Positions 36,881 to 48,559 are shown, numbered from the stretch's first letter. The stretch is 64,000 bases of DNA from Lepeophtheirus salmonis (GCF_016086655.4 NC_052136.2:39626866-39690865); one strand, 5' to 3'. The notes: a model not told the origin generated them from the sequence alone. Translations and numbers: made by a program.

Positions 36881-38049
36881 CTACGTCATATCTTTTATTC
36901 TCAACTCTAACATCATATTCATGTTATGTTCCATAGACACCAATATGTACTTTGCTTAAAGAGGCAGAATAACGCACATATCCCTACTATAAATATGTAG
37001 AAGTACTCTCTCTAAATAAAAAAAACACAGATAGAACAAATGGTATTTATGGTTTTTAAACATGTTACGGGATTATTTAGATTCCTCACGAATTCATTTT
37101 TATTTTCTTCTTCATTTTTTACACTCTTTTTACACCTTACATCAAGTTAAGAAGAATAAGGGTAAAAAAAGAGAAAATATGTGTGTATAGAATAAAGGAT
37201 CCCCGCTTTATTCTCAATCAATAACAAAGATATATAATATGTAGATAAAACCCAAATGATTATTTAGAACATACAACAATAATCTCCGCAAAATCCAATT
37301 TGCATTTTCCTACAATATATATATATATGTACAACATTCAAAGAAGACTTTCCCCTGGGGAATTATCACCCCCTTGATTCTTAATCGATCTATCTACATG
37401 GTTCAGATTCACATATGTAATATGTATTATGCTGAAGAAGAAGAATCGTAGATAATTTGCTCTCTGAATACCTTTATCAATTTATGTATATATATATAAC
37501 ATATGAACACTCGCTGGTTAATTAAGTTTCATATACTTAGAAAAGAGAGGTTGCAACGGATAGAGTTGTAGTAAATATGGCCTACAACACATGCGAAATG
37601 TTTTGTAGTTACCTAAACAATTGTCTGTTTATTTGCCAATACTGTTATTATCGTTCTTTCACTCTTAAAAAAAATAAACTTTTAAGTATAAAGTGTGTGG
37701 TCTCATGACACTATGAGTATTGGTTATAAGCAAAGAGGGGATGTGTGTAAAGAAAAAGCTCATTCTATCAATTAAAAAAGGAAAAACCCTTGTTGCTTTT
37801 TTTTTAAAATAAGTATCAGAGAGAAGAATTCTTGCGTATCTTTGGTTCAGTAAATTGATTTTAAAATGTATAAATAATTAATTTTTTAAGAAGCATCAAT
37901 TCATTTTTTCTCTCTCCCCGCCCCCTATTATAAATAAAAGGAAATAATAATAGTAATCCTATAATAGGCAACTAATATTACCATTTGTCATAATTCAGTA
38001 TTTCCATATTTCTTACTCACTTGAGATCTTACACAGATCCTGTCTCTAG
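36881..38049. other. AT-rich non-coding DNA
   Basis: No supported gene. Short AT dinucleotide tracts occur near 37314-37330 and 37485-37500. Confidence 0.5.
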
Positions 38050-38220
38050 TTATAAGTGTTTGTCGTTGTTGGATTCAGAGTAGAAATGAGGATTGACATC
38101 GAAGTAATTCCCGTCTATGTCCATTCTAAATACAGAGTGGTGAGATTTAAGTTTATTTATCTGCATAATAGCTAATCTAATGATTAATTTCCCAATAATG
38201 TTCTGAGTAAATAATACGGA
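38050..38220 (+). repeat. Dispersed repeat family A, copy 2
   Basis: Starts ATAAGTGTTTGTCGTTGTTG. It contains GGATTCAGAGTAGAAATGAG and GTCTATGTCCATTCTAAA, shared with copies at 19.1, 38.43, 53.6 and 59.1 kb. It is diverged at its 3' end. Confidence 0.7.
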
Positions 38221-38429
38221 TTTGAACATTGTAACCGTTCGATTTTTTTTTTTGCTTAAAAGGGGAAAAATGGGATGAGAATACAAGAAATTACTATGCA
38301 AGGAGAGGTTTTGTGTTAAAGGTCCTCAAAAATAGATAAAGATGGGCTGAAGGATAATAATAACAAAAGAAGAGGAGAATAAATCCGTGCATAAGTGATC
38401 CAGTTAACCCACTTTAACTTACAGGATTT

Positions 38430-38710
38430 GTTAGATAGGTATAAGTGTAGGTTTAATTGGACTCTGAGTAGTAGAATTGAGGATCTCATCGGAGTACATG
38501 ATTCCTACCTATGTTTGTGCAAAATTCGTAGAGAGATTTATGCTCATTCCCTTTCACTCACCACTCCTTGCAGCTAATCAAACAAAACGTCTTTATAGAT
38601 AATCTGCTCTTCTCCGAAACATTCTTCCAATTGTCAGGGTTACCCTCACAATTTCTTCTTTTTCTTTTTTTTAGTACCAGCAAGACATATTTTTACAACT
38701 CTACAAAATA
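38430..38710 (+). repeat. Dispersed repeat family A, copy 3 (most complete)
   Basis: Begins ATAAGTGTAGGTTTAATTGG, then GACTCTGAGTAGTAGAATTG. It continues CACTCCTTGCAGCTAATCAA, ATCTGCTCTTCTCCGAAACA and CTTCCAATTGTCAGGGTTAC, and ends in CAGCAAGACATATTTTTACA. It is a direct neighbour of copy 2, about 385 bp downstream in the same orientation. Confidence 0.75.
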
Positions 38711-40270
38711 AAAATATGTCTGCAAAAATTTGAAAAAAACAAGACACAAAAATATATACATTGATAAAACTCTTTTCGCTTCTTTTTAGAAGAAACTCAA
38801 TTGATTTTTTGCTATTTAAAACATACGTACGTACAACGATTTTTTTACAAATTTATAATAAGTTTTTATTTTTATATTCGACTCACAAAAACTCCATTAT
38901 ATAATAATTTCCTTTACTGTACTTAATAAAGAGATTTAATGTGCACCTCTCTTTTCTTAAAAAAAAACTAAATACTATGTATTTACAGATATGATATAAA
39001 ACTTTGGCATTTAAACCATTATATACCTATATAGATATAGGTATAATATAAGAGGGGGAATAAAATTATTAACTATTTTTTGTCTTGTCACGATATCAAT
39101 TTTTTTATACCGGGTCCGGTGCAAAAGTTAGGGATGATATTTAGAAACTATTTTGCTTGAAAATATAGAACATTAATGTCGTCTTTGAGGACAATTGATT
39201 TACATTTATAAGGGTGTTCATATGGCTTTTGTTCTGGGTGGGTGGAGGATAAAAAAAAATTAATTACGGTAGGGGATTTTTCAGCCCCAACAAAAAAAGA
39301 TCTTATGGTATACATGGGAGGCTTTTACTTCCTAGGGGGATTATTTTTTTGTGCCAAAAGGGTGCTGCAAGTACCGATTCTAATAGCAATTTAGCATAGT
39401 GTCGTTTTAAATGTGCTAGTATCCCTATAGAACCGAGTAGTGGCGCCAAACCATTGTCCCCCACCCCTTTTTGATAAACTTTTTATAAAATCAGTTTTTG
39501 AAAGTGTTTTCATTTTTCAATTTCATATGTCTTTTATATAAAACGGTAATTCGTTTAAAATATTCTCAAATTCTCCACAAAAAGTGTTTGTCAAAAAGAT
39601 ATTCTTTCAAAATTGTTAAAAAAGCCAACGCCAACGAAAAAAATACTAGTCACTGCTCCCCCCTCTCAACTAAAAAAATAATAATCATCCTGCATGCACC
39701 CCTGAAAACGTTACCATTCCATAATTTGTCCCCTCCACCACTTTCAAATACATTCTGGCTCCGGTGGTACCGGAGTACCGAACATCATATATTTATATAC
39801 ATATATCAAATACTTTTAAAAAATTGTGCAATTCAACATTATATTCTTTATAATACATTTGTATTTGTCTACATTTTTTATTTTTTTTAAGTTAATCTTA
39901 TTTGTATTAAATGCCAACTTTTGATAAAAAATTAATTCTATTTTTCATTATTACTTTTATAAGTGAGAAAAAAGTGATTAGAAAGTTTTTTTTGTTGTTT
40001 TTTTCTGCCTTTTTCTTCATCATATTTAATCCATTCACTTTAATCATAATGACTTGCATCATAATTGCAATAGCAACAACAAAATACTTTTGACTCTGAT
40101 ATTTGTATGTATTAATATTGTTATTACTGTAAGCTTATATGAGGAATTAATTAAAATACAAGCGCCCTCTGTATGGTGTATAGGGCGGAGTTCGCCGCCC
40201 TCTCACAAAAAATACATGTGTATATATAAAATAATATTATTATTAAATAATACCAAAAACCGGCAAGCTC
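38711..40270. other. Non-coding DNA upstream of the homeobox gene
   Basis: No supported exon. It contains a perfect palindromic stretch at 39022-39045 (TATACCTATAT, AG, ATATAGGTATA). At about 40172-40191 AGGGCGGAGTTCGCCGCCCT can form a short GC hairpin. Confidence 0.45.
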
Positions 40271-40274
40271 TTTT

Positions 40275-40513
40275 CCCCGCCATCTTGGATTTATATTGAA
40301 ATCGCAAAGCGGCGCTGGCGATCGGAGTTCCCCCTCTCTCTTTCTTTCTCTGGCTCTGCTACCTACTCCTTTTCTCTGGTGGTTGAGAAAGAAAGGGAAA
40401 AAAAAACACTCTACATGTTGTAGTTTTTTGAGAAAAAAGAAGAAAATATCGAGAGATGTAAGATACCAATTTTTGAGTTCAGTCTATTATAAGCCATTTT
40501 TGAAGTCAGTGAG
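40275..40513 (+). promoter_or_regulatory. Candidate 5' region of the unc-4 homologue
   Basis: GC content rises sharply just upstream of the first recognisable coding sequence. CCGCCATCTTGGATTT at 40277-40292 resembles a YY1/Pho-type GCCAT site, and a GCGGCGCTGGCGATCGG stretch follows. Pyrimidine-rich sequence at about 40330-40380 could be an initiator or 5' UTR. No TATA box is convincing. The assignment rests on position and composition only. Confidence 0.35.
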
Positions 40514-40517
40514 ATGT
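40514..40517 (+). other. Candidate initiating micro-exon of the unc-4 homologue
   Basis: The first recognisable coding exon has no in-frame ATG before a stop at 40559-40561, so the start codon must lie in an upstream exon or further inside. ATG at 40514 plus one base is followed directly by the strong donor GTGAGT (40518). Joining to the acceptor ending AATACAG at 40601 removes 84 bases and restores frame exactly (Met-Tyr-Ser-Lys-Pro). That intron size matches the gene's other two. It is a hypothesis; a more distant first exon is equally possible. Confidence 0.3.
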
Positions 40518-40588
40518 GTGAGTTGTTGAAAAAAAAATTTGGGAAGGAAAATATTTTTTAAACAAATAAAAAATACCCATTGAAACAG

Positions 40589-42400
40589 GAATATAATACA
40601 GACTCAAAACCATCCACCTTGACCGTTGTAGCCCCAAGTCAATTCGCCAAGCTGTTTCAAGAAGGTTTAGCCGAACTTCTTCCTCCATTGCGACCTGGAG
40701 GAAGACCTAGCGTCGTCAACAATAGTCACCCTCCTTCATCCTCATCCCCGCCAAGTCCTTCTTCCAGTCGTGAGGAAGTGTTAAGTTGTAGAAATAGTCC
40801 AAACAGTGTTGGTCCTGGTGGAGGACCAGGAGCCATGAGACTCCCTCTACGACCCAATCCTACGCTCCCCATCGATCAAACTTTCATGCAGTTTCGCTCC
40901 CAACAACAAGACTTTTTAAATCGACTCGCATCCAGTCGAAACCTTCCTCGGTTACCCCTGCCCCTTCCCTTTCATCCCTTCCTCTCATCCCCGCCTGTCT
41001 CAGGTGGTGGAAAGCAATTCGGTAGTCATACAAATTCGCAGAGTGGTGGGGATGGTCCAAACAATAGTCTAGATCTTGGGAGTAGAGGTTCATCTTCACC
41101 TCCCAACCCGGCACTTCATCATCACCACCATCTCCATCAGCATCACAACAATGCTGGGGCGCGAATGAGTGGCACCTACGATAATCCACATTCTCCTAAT
41201 GGTAAGACCTTTAAAACGTCATATTAAATATTTACACATCAATACATTTTTATATTCATATTTCAATCAGATGATTCTGAGAGTGAAGAAGCCAAGAGAC
41301 GTCGAAGTCGAACAAATTTTAGCCAATGGCAGTTAGAAGAATTAGAGCGAGTGTTTCAATCTTGTCATTATCCAGATGTGTTCATGCGAGAGGCTTTGGC
41401 TCTCAAGTTGGACCTAAAGGAATCACGGATATCTGTGAGTTCATTGTAACCTTCATTCAGCCTACTAAGGTTAATTATAATCTATTAATCATTTTTCCAG
41501 GTCTGGTTTCAAAATCGCAGAGCCAAGTTTCGAAAAAAGGAAAATACTAAAAAAGGTCCAGGACGCCCAGCACACAATGCTCATCCCCAAACTTGTTCTG
41601 GAGAGCCAATTTCTGCAGAGGAGCTCCACAAGAAGGAAATTGAGCGTCGAGATCGTAAGTTACTCAAGCAATTAGAGAAGCAGCAAAAGAAGATGTCTGC
41701 CAAAGGAGTTCATGTAGAATTGGAGGCTCTAAGACGCGACTATGAGATACAGAAAGCGGGTGGAAAGAGCACTATGGATTTTGATATATCAACAATGGAT
41801 GCATCCTCCAATTGTGGAGATATCGATGTTGTGGGTGGTGAGGGAATGGAAGAGGATGAAGAAGAGGAAGAAGACAACCTCGAGGATCGTCACTCAGAGA
41901 CTAAACCAAAAGTCAGTCCCTTTAGCATTGAAAGTTTATTATCATCCTCAGTCGCTGCAGCAGCTGCAGTTCAGGCTGCAGTCCATGCTGCCAATCACAA
42001 AAAGTCCAGTAATAGTAATAGCAGCAACAACAGCAGTCATCACCATCTTCAAGCCGAAGGCTCAGACGATGATAGTCGGCCTTGTAGTCCAATTTCATCC
42101 TCTTCTATACCAATAGTCAAGTCAGTCTCAAACCTAGGTCTAGGACAACTAGAGGCGGTGACAACACCTCTGTGGCATCCAGCCACGACGCTATCTTCTC
42201 TTTTTAGTTCAGGAACCTTCCACCATTTAAATCCTCTCATTTCTGGAGCTCTATGTCACAATCCTAACTCACCCAATTCTGCTGGATCCTTCAACTTTGC
42301 AGCAAAGATACTCCAACGCCATCAGGAACTTCAACAGCAGCAATTACAACAGCAAAAGCAGCTTGGACAAAGATTCTCTGGGGAAGACGAGGAGGATTAG
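40589..42400 (+). CDS. unc-4: UNC-4/UNCX-type paired-class homeobox transcription factor
   Basis: Coding exons are about 40589 (or 40602)-41201, 41271-41434 and 41501-42400. Both introns are GT-AG, of 69 and 66 bp, and junction phases agree. The product is about 555 residues, depending on the 5' end. A Ser/Pro-rich N-terminus with a His cluster precedes the homeodomain, residues 211-270 in the Met-Tyr model. The homeodomain has Gln50 and WFQNRR, with an intron between positions 46 and 47 as in many paired-like genes. The extension NTKKGPGRPAHNAHPQTCSG and the following basic coiled region are diagnostic of UNC-4. Next come an acidic stretch (372-384), an eh1-like FSIESLL (397-403) expected to bind Groucho, an Ala-rich run and a Gln-rich tail (527-546). 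Position 56 is Phe where Trp is usual (AKFRKKE). UNC-4 proteins are nuclear repressors specifying neuronal identity and, in vertebrates, axial skeleton. The sequence shows family membership; expression is inferred. Confidence 0.95.
41202..41270 (+). other. Intron of the unc-4 homologue, 69 bp
   Basis: Donor GTAAGA at 41202 and acceptor TTTCAATCAG ending at 41270. It splits an Asp codon (phase 1) just before the acidic linker DDSESEEAK that leads into the homeodomain. An in-frame stop lies in the intron. Confidence 0.9.
41435..41500 (+). other. Intron of the unc-4 homologue inside the homeodomain, 66 bp
   Basis: Donor GTGAGT at 41435 and acceptor ATTTTTCCAG ending at 41500. Phase 0, between homeodomain residues 46 and 47 (RIS | VWF). 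Removing it joins the recognition helix. Confidence 0.95.
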
Positions 42401-43060
42401 TTGATACTCCGAAGTCCATGTTCGGCAACCATACATACATACATACATATCTGAGAATGGAAATCGGCAATTTCTCATTCTCAAAAAAAACCTGTCAATG
42501 GCAGAGCTAATTGTCTCTTTTTAAGTTTTTAACTCTTTAATTTCTTATTGTTTCTGTGATATAATTAATATGATTCTTACATACATATTAGATTTAATAA
42601 CATGAAGATATTTATAAATAGGTACATAATATATATACATTTAAAGAAAGACAGGAAATACTCCATTTTACGAACATGACTGATTCAGTATTATATTATA
42701 TTATTATTAAAAACTTATAATTGTTTTATTAGTTCATTTTTTTGTTTGTTTATTTTTCCATTTTTAATTGTAATTTTATTATTAATTTTCGAATTCTTTA
42801 TTATGTAAAAAAAAAAAAATGAATAATGAAATAAGTAATTAATTAATTATTTATTATAATTAAAAACTTTATTCGTACTGTAGTTCTGAAACATGAAGAA
42901 AAAAATATATATATCAAGAAAAAAATATAGCAAATAACGAAACTTCTTTTTAATAGTGTTATATCGAATTGAATTGAACAGAGTCGAGTGGATTGGAATC
43001 CTTAAAATTACTATAAAAAATTTGTTATAAATATAACAGCTTGAGAAAAATAAATAAAAT
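42401..43060 (+). other. Probable 3' UTR and downstream sequence of the unc-4 homologue
   Basis: The stop codon TAG (42398-42400) is followed by AT-rich sequence with a short CATA tandem repeat (about 42429-42448). ATTAAA near 42706 and AATAAA within 43048-43059 are the polyadenylation-signal candidates I can see. The true transcript end cannot be chosen from sequence. Confidence 0.4.
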
Positions 43061-43424
43061 ATATTTTTGAATTAAGTCCTGGATTTACTGGCCTTGATAA
43101 TATGTTCGGAAGGAACGTCATCTTGAATAGTATATGGGGAGGGGGGAGATAACCTTTGTTTTGTATACGAATAGACTCAATGATCAACCAACTGCACAGG
43201 CATCGCTTCTGTTTAGGGTCAGAGGTTTTAGCTTTGTTTGAATATGCGAAGTTAGAGCTCCATAAAGCCATTATTACTTGCAATTGATGTTGAGTTTTTT
43301 AGAAAGGAATTATTTCAAAATTTATAAGTTTTCTTACTCTGTATTATTGTTTGCCATACGTCAACAAAAATAGAGAATAGAGAGAAGAAGGTAACAAAGT
43401 GTAAATCTTAGCTCTTAGCCCCTA
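43061..43424. other. Non-coding DNA
   Basis: No gene recognised. Confidence 0.45.
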
Positions 43425-43975
43425 TCAATCTATAAAGGATGTAGCGGAAATTGTGAATTGCTTTGTTAAGCTTTTCCGTAAGGTCAGAAGGCTCATTACC
43501 AGAGGCGAGATCCCTTTATGGAAGACAGGAAGTGGAGGACACAACATGATTGCCACGAAAGACTTCTTGAACGGTGGGCTCAGGGTGAGGGCCATGTAGT
43601 ACCAGGAGGTGATGAAAGAGGCTATCAAGCCTCGTTTGGATGTCAACTTCCCTAAAAGGATTACGTTTGGCAACAAGACTCAGCATCTGGCATAAGATCA
43701 TAACAAATCAAGCTGGGTGCAAGGAAACTTTCAACGATTCTGGCCTTCCAACTTGTAGCCCCCTTCATCACCGGACTCCTCACCACTGGACAATGGAATA
43801 TGGAGCTTTGTGAAGAGCAATGGCTTCAAAGTCCCCCACCGCAAATTTTATACACTGAAGGCCTCTGTTAAGAAGGAGTCAGCTTATATGTATAATGACT
43901 ATATCACCAAGGTTTTCAAAGCCTACAGGCCCATACTGAAAGTCGTGGTGACCGCAGAAGGATGATACTTTACGA
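43425..43975 (+). pseudogene. Tc1-like transposase relic, compact deletion derivative
   Basis: The plus strand reads almost in one frame. First comes IKDVAEIVNCFVKLFRKVRR, an eroded helix-turn-helix, then TGSGGHNMIATKDFLNGG, the linker of this transposase type. It then jumps to YQEVMKEAIKPRLDVNFPKR from the second half of the catalytic domain. PPSSPDSSPLDNGIWSFVKS follows, with the third-acid motif in place of SPDLNPLDYGIW. The tail is KASVKKESAYMYNDYITKVF and VVVTAEG. Three or so stops interrupt it and the segment holding the first catalytic Asp is deleted. Unlike the other relics it retains both ends of the protein in nearly one frame. Confidence 0.75.
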
Positions 43976-45420
43976 AAAAAAGTGGATATTTTGAGGTATA
44001 ATTTTATGTTGCTTCTGATTAATTTTATTTAAATCTTACAATCAAAAACGGTAGTATTTGGTTAACCACACTGCATTATTTACAGCTAAACAAGTTATCA
44101 TTTAAGTAGTTGTTGTTGCTTTTTAAGAAGGATGTTCGGTTTAAGTAGATTTTATTATTTATGTTCAAATATTCTTCATTTCAAAGTGTTGAGATGAAGA
44201 ATATTTTTTTTTTTAAATCTTGTTTTGAGTCTATAAGTATAGCAGCTTCAATTGTGATTAATTAAAAAATGGTTTAGAGGACAGCAGCCCCACGAAACTT
44301 AAAACATAATTTGATGAAGAGGTTTAATGATTAAAATCACTAAGCCGATTCAATATTAGTCTGAAGTAGACTAGAGTTTTTGTTGTTTAATATTTAAATG
44401 ATTTTTATACATCCAGACCTAGATAAATGATTATAAGTCATACACCTTGTTTTTACATATAAATACTATGTATATAGTATTTATATTGGATATCCATATT
44501 GCATAGTTATATATAGTGTTTTAAGAACACTATCGCCATAACTTGTTCGTTCCTTTGCTGTATGTATGTATATATAACAATATTTTAATTATAAGGTAAG
44601 TTATATTTAATGTAAATTATCTTCTGCGTAAAGAGGAAATTTCAACTTAATTCGCACGAATTTAATTCTTATTTTACTTTTTTATTATTATTATTACTTT
44701 TTTACATAATACTTTTTTTAATTTTTTGCATTTCATAATAAAACAATGTTAAGGCTTCTATATATATAACTATATAGTTACGTAAATAATATGATATAGA
44801 TTGACAGGATGTCGACTTAGTTTCTGCGACCGTTGTTGCGAGTGAAGTGAACGGTTTCTACGGCATACCTTTTTATCTTTCTTTAAGATTGTAACAATGA
44901 ACTCCGAATCATTTAATAAGCCATATACAAATACATGCATATAAGGCTATGGTGAACTCCCTCTCTGATTCGCATTATCATCACCACAAACCACTTATCC
45001 TTACAATTTATATAAAGAGTAAAAAATGTTTTAATATAAATTCATTCTGCTTATAAAGGTCGCAACATCATTAATTCCTTATTCCAAAAGGTAATTAAAC
45101 AAGTTTTATATATTATAAATGTTACATTTTTGTTTCATAATGATAACATACATTTAAAGTTTTGTTTTACAAACTTTTAAATTCATATCAGAATGGTGAC
45201 GTTCCCTATTGTCCATAGACTGAATAAACGGTTTTTAAATGAAATTATTTTTTCATTTATCTTTAAACAACCTTTGATCGAAAGGTATTAAAGTGATCGT
45301 TATTTGAAATTAAAAATGCAAAATTTAATTGGCAAAACATCTTATTTCATAGTTATGGATGATGAGTTGATTGATAATTATGTAGATATTGGCAAATTCC
45401 TTAAAAAACTTGTTAATGCT
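43976..45420. other. AT-rich non-coding DNA
   Basis: No gene recognised. A less AT-rich patch at about 44810-44870 (TTCTGCGACCGTTGTTGCGA) has no assignable identity. Confidence 0.45.
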
Positions 45421-45470
45421 GGTTTTTACGGAATAAATCCGGTTCCAATTATCCAATTTAGACAAACTGT
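45421..45470 (+). repeat. Dispersed repeat family E, copy 2
   Basis: Matches 26203-26249 at 43 of 47 positions. In one frame both copies can be read as GFYGINPVPII, but neither extends into a long conserved ORF, so I treat it as a repeat. Confidence 0.8.
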
Positions 45471-48149
45471 GCAAATTAAGAATTCTTGTATAACATCAAA
45501 TATGATGTGTTTAATTTTAGCTCTTTAGAATATTTAATTTTTTTAGTTATTTGTTTTCAAATACTTTTGCAAATTTCAAATGTTGAAACTGAATCAAAAA
45601 ATCATTTCTGATTTTTGTAAAAGGCACAAATAAAAACTCAAAAACTTAACTAAAATTAGTTTAATTGAAAAAAATTCATGTATTGCCAACATTTATTTTC
45701 GACAGCAAACACACATTTCTCACTATTCCAACTCTTGTTTGCGACTGATTGTAAAAAAAAAATAGAATTTTGTTTGTAGAATGACGCCACACCCACCTTG
45801 CTACTCCTTCTAGAGATTGATTGCTACACATTTAAAAAAAGGAAATCAATTTGCCACATCCTATATAAAGAATAATTAATATGACCTCTATTGGCTTCAA
45901 AAATGATCTTCAGGCGAAGCCATATAAACTTTATAAATATAGTCTATGTTCTTTGTTAACAGATCACTTTAGGTCTTAAATGTTACTATGGAGTGTTCGG
46001 CAGTCCCGGACTCTATTTTCTGCCGTATAGAGTAGTCCAATGGGCTGAACTGTAAGTGGCTGATCTCCAACTGCTTGATAATGTCTGGAGCCGGTAAGGA
46101 TCAAAGAAGTAACTTGTAATACATTTACCTAAGTATTCTTTTCAATATCAGTTACATATATGTTTAAGGTTTTGTATTGAAGTTAAGTTCACAGGCATTG
46201 TTTTTTATTTAAGCTAAAATATCATAGAACATCAACATCCTAATCCTTTCAAATTTACAATGGAATAGGTATTGAAATACTTGTTAAAAGCTTGGTAAAG
46301 AAATTTGTTAATTAAATATTGTACAATTTGTTGTTTGCTACAATATTAGAACTTTAACTGTTAAATGGAATTCAGAATTGTCTGGCTTGGATGAAGTTAC
46401 GTTTTCAAAATATGCGGGGTGCAATCAAAAAAGATATAAGGATCCTGATTATTTGATCAATTTAAATTTCAGATATTCCAAGTCAAGGATACTAAACCCT
46501 CAAAGCAGTTTACGATCCTTTGTTTAATGCACCTCCCCCCTTTTGTAAAATTGACACTATTTAAATTTCGTACGAATAGCACTCTACACGAGTTGATAAA
46601 AGATTAAATAACAATGTAAATCTCAGTGTTTCTATTGCATCTGTTCAATCCCAATGTTGGGAACCACAAAGTTCTATCCCTAGGCCCAGTTTCACATATT
46701 GAACTAAAATTTCACTAACATTAAATGCAGATTTATTTCTATTTAAATCTTCGTAACCTCAAGTGTTATCATTGCAATCCCCTAAGACGTTGCAATCGCC
46801 ACTTTATGAACATAGAGCCCTACTCCCAGACTCAATTTTCGTCGGCGTAAGGGTCGGGACATTTTAATTTTCTAGTTTTATGACGAGTTGGTCAAAGGGA
46901 GTTAAATCAACCCAAACCCATAGCAGTTGAAAGTAGAAATTTGTATATTATGTATAAGAAAAGGATATTATATATTATGATACGCAGGTGTATGTAGAAA
47001 ACGACTTGATGGTTGAATTTTGTGAGACAGATACGTTTTGTGACAGTGTATCATTATAAATTTGATTTAAATGAAGCATAACATAAAATTTTTTTAGATA
47101 TAAATCTGTATCGTATATCTTAACCTTTCTTTTTTCAAAAAAGGTTTTTAAAAAAACAGAAAATTCGGTTCTAGTAATTTTGCAGCATACCTTTTTTACA
47201 CTTGAAGATTTTTCTGTATGACACATTCGGCTTTGGTCTTTACTGTTGAGACATACATTTCTATCTATCAATAGAGTTTCTTACAATTTTTCAAGTATCA
47301 GCTAAGATCATGACTATGAGTAAGGTACCACTAGTCAATTAGTCACTTCAATATTGACTCAGATTTCCGGATCTGTAATTCCTTCATCCTAAAACACACT
47401 ATTCCTTCTTTAATACATTACTATTTTTTCTTCTTCTGGAGATCTATAGCTCACATATAACTAAACAGAAGGCGTGAGAGGTTATCAAATTATCACCAAC
47501 AATGAGACTATTCTTCATGTAATAACAAGGAATTGTTCCCAGATTAACAACAGCTAATTCGAGTTCAAGCAATCCACGTTCATCATACTAATAAAGAATA
47601 ACGAAAGTAACAAATTCACAGCTGGAAAAAGCAATATAACAAATGTTGATGATTTGGAAATATCATTACAAAAAAAAAAGTATTTAACTATTATATTCTG
47701 GCTTTAAAAAAAATCTGACTTTCTTAGTAAACGTTGCCCTTTCAAAATAAGAATTTTGCCCATATCGCTTAAATGTTTTATAAACCACGATGTAATGAAT
47801 GGTCAAAAGCCTCGGAACAGCTTATTTTCATCAAGACTTGCCGATTGTGATGAACTAAAATAGTATGAATTTTCTTTTTAGCTGTTTCGTCAGTTGACTT
47901 CCCTTCCCCAAAGATACAGACCAAGTGGCGAAACGAAGACCACGGGATCAATATTTGTCTAAATAGGTATATTTAGTAAAAAGATAACTTTTGTGCGTAG
48001 AGTGTACTTGAATAATACTCTATAGTTAACTTCTGTACACAGCCTTCATGAATTCACCCTTTCAACTAAATTAACAAGGTGAATTCTGTACAAAAAAGAA
48101 AAAATACCAAAGTCAAGAGTTAAAAAACGTCATCTGTGGTATGTGGTGT
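45471..48149. other. AT-rich non-coding DNA
   Basis: No supported gene apart from a weak transposase-like patch at about 45985-46110. Confidence 0.45.
45985..46110 (-). pseudogene. Possible Tc1-like transposase C-terminal scrap
   Basis: The minus strand reads APDIIKQLEISHLQFSPLDY followed by SIRQKIES, resembling the segment around LQPLDYSxWxxxE in Tc1-type transposases. It is only about 40 residues long, with no other supporting motif. Confidence 0.35.
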
Positions 48150-48521
48150 TAGATCGATCCTAGGACTGATTTTCAAATCAGTCATTTACCATTCAACGAC
48201 CCTAAGGACCAATTGGTCGGTCCTTCACTCATATAATCCTTGCTATTTATTTATTTTCTTCACTCTTAGCTAGGATTGAATAGGTTATATATATTTTTAA
48301 AAATTATGAACATATCATACCTTCGAATTATACGTTCTAGCCAGACATCTTCAACTTTAGACTCAAGGTATCTTTGAAAGAGATTATGATACAACTTCAA
48401 GAGCTGAAATGATGTAACTAGAAACTACGTCATTCCAGCTGTTGTAATTATCATAAAATACCAATAAGAACCGAGACAAATTTCATTAGGACCGGAAGGA
48501 TAGGACTTCAGTCTTTTAGTT
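48150..48521 (-). repeat. Repeat family C, copy 2 (uninterrupted)
   Basis: Read on the minus strand it is collinear with 32648-32830 followed by 33625-33800, without the Tc1-like relic. One end carries the hairpin GACTGATTTTCAAATCAGTC (9-bp arms, 2-nt loop) followed on that strand by CTAG. It also contains GGACCAATTGGTCGGTCC, a partial palindrome. There is no coding content. Confidence 0.75.
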
Positions 48522-48559
48522 GTTTTTTTAAAGAATGACCCAAAAGCTAAGTAAAGTTT

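Noticed and set aside
1..40000. Dozens of 60-130-codon open frames as possible genes
   Set aside because: Their translations are low-complexity and AT-driven, most lack domain patterns, many overlap on opposite strands, and several begin at TTG rather than ATG. Only those matching transposase or reverse-transcriptase patterns are kept, as relics.
40580..40588. Start codon of the homeobox gene at 40580
   Set aside because: The codon there is TTG, followed by AAACAG that looks like part of a splice acceptor, with a stop just upstream at 40559. A spliced 5' end is more likely.
40884..41189. Minus-strand open frame opposite the homeobox gene
   Set aside because: It is the shadow of the Ser/Pro/His-rich first exon and has no family resemblance.
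42429..42448. CATA tandem repeat just after the homeobox stop as a regulatory element
   Set aside because: A five-unit microsatellite is ordinary in this genome and nothing suggests function.
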